Source: RGIG4097 sp045613765
GTDB lineage: Bacteria > Bacillota > Clostridia > Christensenellales > CAG-917
Reading direction: 5' to 3'
Assembly (NCBI GenBank): GCA_045613765.1
Contig: JAZLBO010000014.1
Location: forward strand, 9,583-73,582
DNA length: 64,000 nt
Shown one piece after another: positions 61,678-64,000 of the stretch. Both the position numbers and the translations under genes were made by a program. Numbering within the stretch: the stretch's first letter is position 1; each line of letters starts with the position of its first letter. Under the pieces are notes generated by a model. The model did not search any database. It was not told where the DNA came from and saw nothing but the letters and a program-made list of their open reading frames with translations.

Positions 61678-63834
61678 ATGGAAAAGAAATTAGAAGTTAA
61701 CAATCTGAGAATATCGTTCCGTACCGACGCAGGCAAAGTCCAAGCCGTCCGTGGAATAGACTTCGACCTTTACAAAGGTGAAACCCTTGCAATCGTTGGT
61801 GAATCTGGCTCTGGTAAGTCAGTCACCAACAAGGCAATCATTGGTATTTCTGCAACAAATGCAATCATTGAAAGTGGTGAAATTCTTTATGATGGTATGG
61901 ACCTTGTCCAAATCAGTGAAGAAGATTTCCACAAACTTCGCGGCGACAAGATTGCAATGATCTTCCAAGATCCCTTGTCAGCACTTGATCCTATCGTTCG
62001 TATCGGCTCACAACTTACAGAAGCAATGCTTTTGAAAGATAGAGCAAATCGCCGTGAATCAAGAAAGGCATTCAACGGCACCATGACAATTCTTTGCGAC
62101 GCAATGAACGAGGCAATGGGCGTTGATGCAAACAGTGAACAAGGCAAGGCAAACAAGCAAAAGACAACAGATTTCAATACGTTTGAAATCCTCCATCTCA
62201 AACTTGAATCAGAGTATAATGATGCACAATCAAATGCAACCCTTGCAGTAGAACATATTGATGATCTCCTTTTCCACATTGAAAAGAATGCAGTAAGTGA
62301 TTTCAACAATGAAAAGAAAGACATCGTCGCATTTGTCAAGAAATCAGTCCACGAATACGTTTGTAATCCTGAAATCGCTGTTCTTGCAGACGAGTTTGCA
62401 AAGGCAACCAAAGAAACAATCTACGATGCAAGTGTTGTTGAACTTTTGAACAAGATTCTTGTTGAACTCAAGGAAGGCGTTGAAAAACTTGCACCCAACT
62501 ACTTCACGTTGGCATACTTCCTTACGTTTGGAACAGAGGAACTCCCTCAATTGCCCACAGAAGAACTCAACAAGTTCCTTCGTAAATATCTTGATGACAA
62601 CTTTATGCTTGCTTTCATCGAAGATGCAAAGAAGGCAATGGTTTTCTCAAGAAACCGTGCTCTCGACAATGCAGAAGCAACACTCAATCTTATTGCAGAG
62701 TTGCGCCCTGTGTTTGAAAAAGAGGTGCTTGACAAAAAAGAATGCGAAGATGCTGCAAAGAGCATAATCGATTCAGTCAATACATCAATCAATAAGCTCG
62801 CACTTGTCAAAAACTCAACAGCATACACATTCAAGTCAAGCCTTATGAGCGCAATCAAAAAGTATTTTGCAGCAGGCCCTGCCAATGCAAAGGAAGAAAA
62901 GCGCTATGCAAAAGAAAAGGCAAAATGGGATAAGATCGTTGCAAAGGGCAAGACACCCGACTATGCAGTTATCCCTGCAAAGATTGTTGATATCGAAGTG
63001 ACAAAAGAAAACATCTCACACGTTATCGAGAAACTTGCAGAATCCTTCAAGAACGCAGTTGACAACAGGGACAACTTTGATGCAGATGTTGAAGCAGTTG
63101 CACTTATCGACTTCCTCAAGGCAAAAGCACAAGCAGTTGCATATCACGTTACAAAGCAAATTGCAAAGAGCAAGGCTTTGAAACTTATGGAAGAAGTTGG
63201 TATCCCTGAACCTAAAAAGAGATATCGTCAATATCCCTTCCAATTCTCAGGCGGTATGCGTCAACGTATAGTTATCGCAATTGCACTTGCTGCAAACCCC
63301 GATATTCTTATCTGCGACGAACCTACAACTGCACTTGACGTTACAATCCAAGCACAAATCCTTGAACTTATCAACAAGATCAAGAAGGAAAGAAATCTCT
63401 CAATCATCTTCATCACTCACGACCTTGGTGTCGTTGCAAACATGGCTGACAGAATCGCAGTTATGTACGCAGGCAAGATTGTTGAAATGGGCACTGCAGA
63501 AGATATTTTCTACTCACCTGCACACCCCTATACTTGGGCACTTCTTTCTTCAATGCCTGACCTTGATACAAATGAAAAGTTGGAAGCAATCCCCGGAACA
63601 CCTCCCAACATGATTTATCCTCCCAAGGGTGATGCATTTGCAGCAAGAAACAAATATGCAATGAAGATAGACTTTGAGGAACAACCTCCCATGTTTGAAA
63701 TCAGTGAAACACACTCTGCAGCAACATGGCTCTTGCACCCCAATGCACCCAAAGTGGATATGCCCGAAGCAATCGCAAAGCGTATTGAAAGAATGAAGGC
63801 ATTGAACGCAAATACTGACAAAGGAGAAAACTAA
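61678..63834 (+). CDS. oppD: Oligopeptide ABC ATPase OppD with a large internal insertion
   Basis: The 718-residue ATPase is about twice the normal length. Walker A GESGSGKSVT and Q-loop IFQDPLSALDPIVRIGSQL lie in the first 120 residues; after about 122 there is an insertion of about 375 mostly helical, charged residues. The standard sequence then resumes: LMEEVGIPEPKKRYRQYP, signature FSGGMRQRIVIAIA, Walker B ILICDEPTTALD, His switch ITHD and the oligopeptide-type C-terminal region. The insertion sits in the helical subdomain, which faces the permeases. GGAGG precedes the ATG. Confidence 0.94.
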   Translation: MEKKLEVNNLRISFRTDAGKVQAVRGIDFDLYKGETLAIVGESGSGKSVTNKAIIGISATNAIIESGEILYDGMDLVQISEEDFHKLRGDKIAMIFQDPLSALDPIVRIGSQLTEAMLLKDRANRRESRKAFNGTMTILCDAMNEAMGVDANSEQGKANKQKTTDFNTFEILHLKLESEYNDAQSNATLAVEHIDDLLFHIEKNAVSDFNNEKKDIVAFVKKSVHEYVCNPEIAVLADEFAKATKETIYDASVVELLNKILVELKEGVEKLAPNYFTLAYFLTFGTEELPQLPTEELNKFLRKYLDDNFMLAFIEDAKKAMVFSRNRALDNAEATLNLIAELRPVFEKEVLDKKECEDAAKSIIDSVNTSINKLALVKNSTAYTFKSSLMSAIKKYFAAGPANAKEEKRYAKEKAKWDKIVAKGKTPDYAVIPAKIVDIEVTKENISHVIEKLAESFKNAVDNRDNFDADVEAVALIDFLKAKAQAVAYHVTKQIAKSKALKLMEEVGIPEPKKRYRQYPFQFSGGMRQRIVIAIALAANPDILICDEPTTALDVTIQAQILELINKIKKERNLSIIFITHDLGVVANMADRIAVMYAGKIVEMGTAEDIFYSPAHPYTWALLSSMPDLDTNEKLEAIPGTPPNMIYPPKGDAFAARNKYAMKIDFEEQPPMFEISETHSAATWLLHPNAPKVDMPEAIAKRIERMKALNANTDKGEN

Positions 63835-63836
63835 TT

Positions 63837-64000
63837 ATGAGTGAAAATATGTTAAACGAAAAAGAAGTTCTTCTCCAAGAAGATGCAGTGGCAACCGAAG
63901 CAGTGGCAGACAATGCCACTGATGCAGTTGCAAATGATGACGTTCTTTTGAAGGTTGAAAACCTCTGTCAATACTTCAAACTCGGTCGTTCAACACTCAA
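63837..64000 (+). CDS. oppF: Oligopeptide ABC ATPase OppF, N-terminal fragment cut by the window edge
   Basis: The first 54 codons are present. After an acidic, Ala/Val-rich tail of about 35 residues the ATPase begins VLLKVENLCQYFKLGRS, as in OppF/DppF proteins. AAAGGAG lies before the ATG, three bases after the oppD stop. Its Walker motifs fall outside the window. Confidence 0.8.
   Translation, partial: MSENMLNEKEVLLQEDAVATEAVADNATDAVANDDVLLKVENLCQYFKLGRSTL

Overview
The window looks like chromosomal DNA of a low-GC, Gram-positive anaerobe of the class Clostridia (Bacillota), probably an uncultured gut-type lineage. Reasons: TTGACA/TATAAT promoters with 17-bp spacers, strong GGAGG-type ribosome sites, many lipoproteins ending their signal in VAC, a Firmicutes-style rplI-trmN-rsmI run, DUF1540 and ferritin-like proteins, and starch and peptide ABC importers with lipid-anchored binding proteins. 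No 16S gene is present, so a finer placement would be a guess.

Layout. 0.3-4.2 kb: an M18 aminopeptidase and a ferritin-like protein (minus), then tsaD (plus). 4.25-7.5 kb: a repeat-rich stretch (two 125-bp palindromic elements and a hairpin array with ATGAATT spacers), then two lipoprotein genes that share promoter, signal peptide and terminator but differ in cargo. 7.6-12.0 kb: DUF1540 protein, rplI-trmN6-rsmI, a degenerate glycerol-1-phosphate-dehydrogenase-like protein and a HAD phosphatase. 12.1-18.9 kb: a tRNA-Arg(ACG) followed by an IS3 element and an AT-rich island. The island carries a HipA/CtkA-like kinase with a small helix-turn-helix partner, a membrane protein, an unknown protein and a protein with an RNxxxH (HEPN-like) motif. 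Fragments of the tRNA 3' end recur at the far edge. 19.7-33.3 kb: a complete starch/maltodextrin locus (malQ, pullulanase, starch-binding-type lipoprotein, malE-F-G-like importer, GH13 amylase, extended MsmK-type ATPase).

33.9-39.7 kb (minus): a BMP/PnrA-type nucleoside ABC importer. 40-53.5 kb: an XRE regulator, dUTPase, an O-antigen-ligase-like membrane protein, a zinc-ribbon membrane protein divergent from a 68-residue XRE regulator with three matching operator palindromes between them, guaA, an ABC-F ATPase, two minus-strand genes, and a DUF885 lipoprotein overlapping a GH31 glycosidase. 53.6-54.5 kb: rplM-rpsI with a possible L13 leader. 55.5 kb to the end: an oligopeptide importer (oppA-B-C-D and the start of oppF). 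OppC carries about 460 extra residues including extracytoplasmic repeats, and OppD about 375 extra residues inside its ATPase domain.

The starch genes fit together: lipid-anchored pullulanase and amylase cut branched glucan at the cell surface, the binding lipoproteins capture products, MalF/G with the MsmK-like ATPase import them, and cytoplasmic MalQ rearranges the maltodextrins. The items I rate most unusual are the paired OppC/OppD insertions, the tRNA-Arg island with its kinase and HEPN-like genes, the 11-residue repeats at the start of the MalF-like permease, the twin lipoprotein cassettes, and the three-site operator at 43.8 kb.
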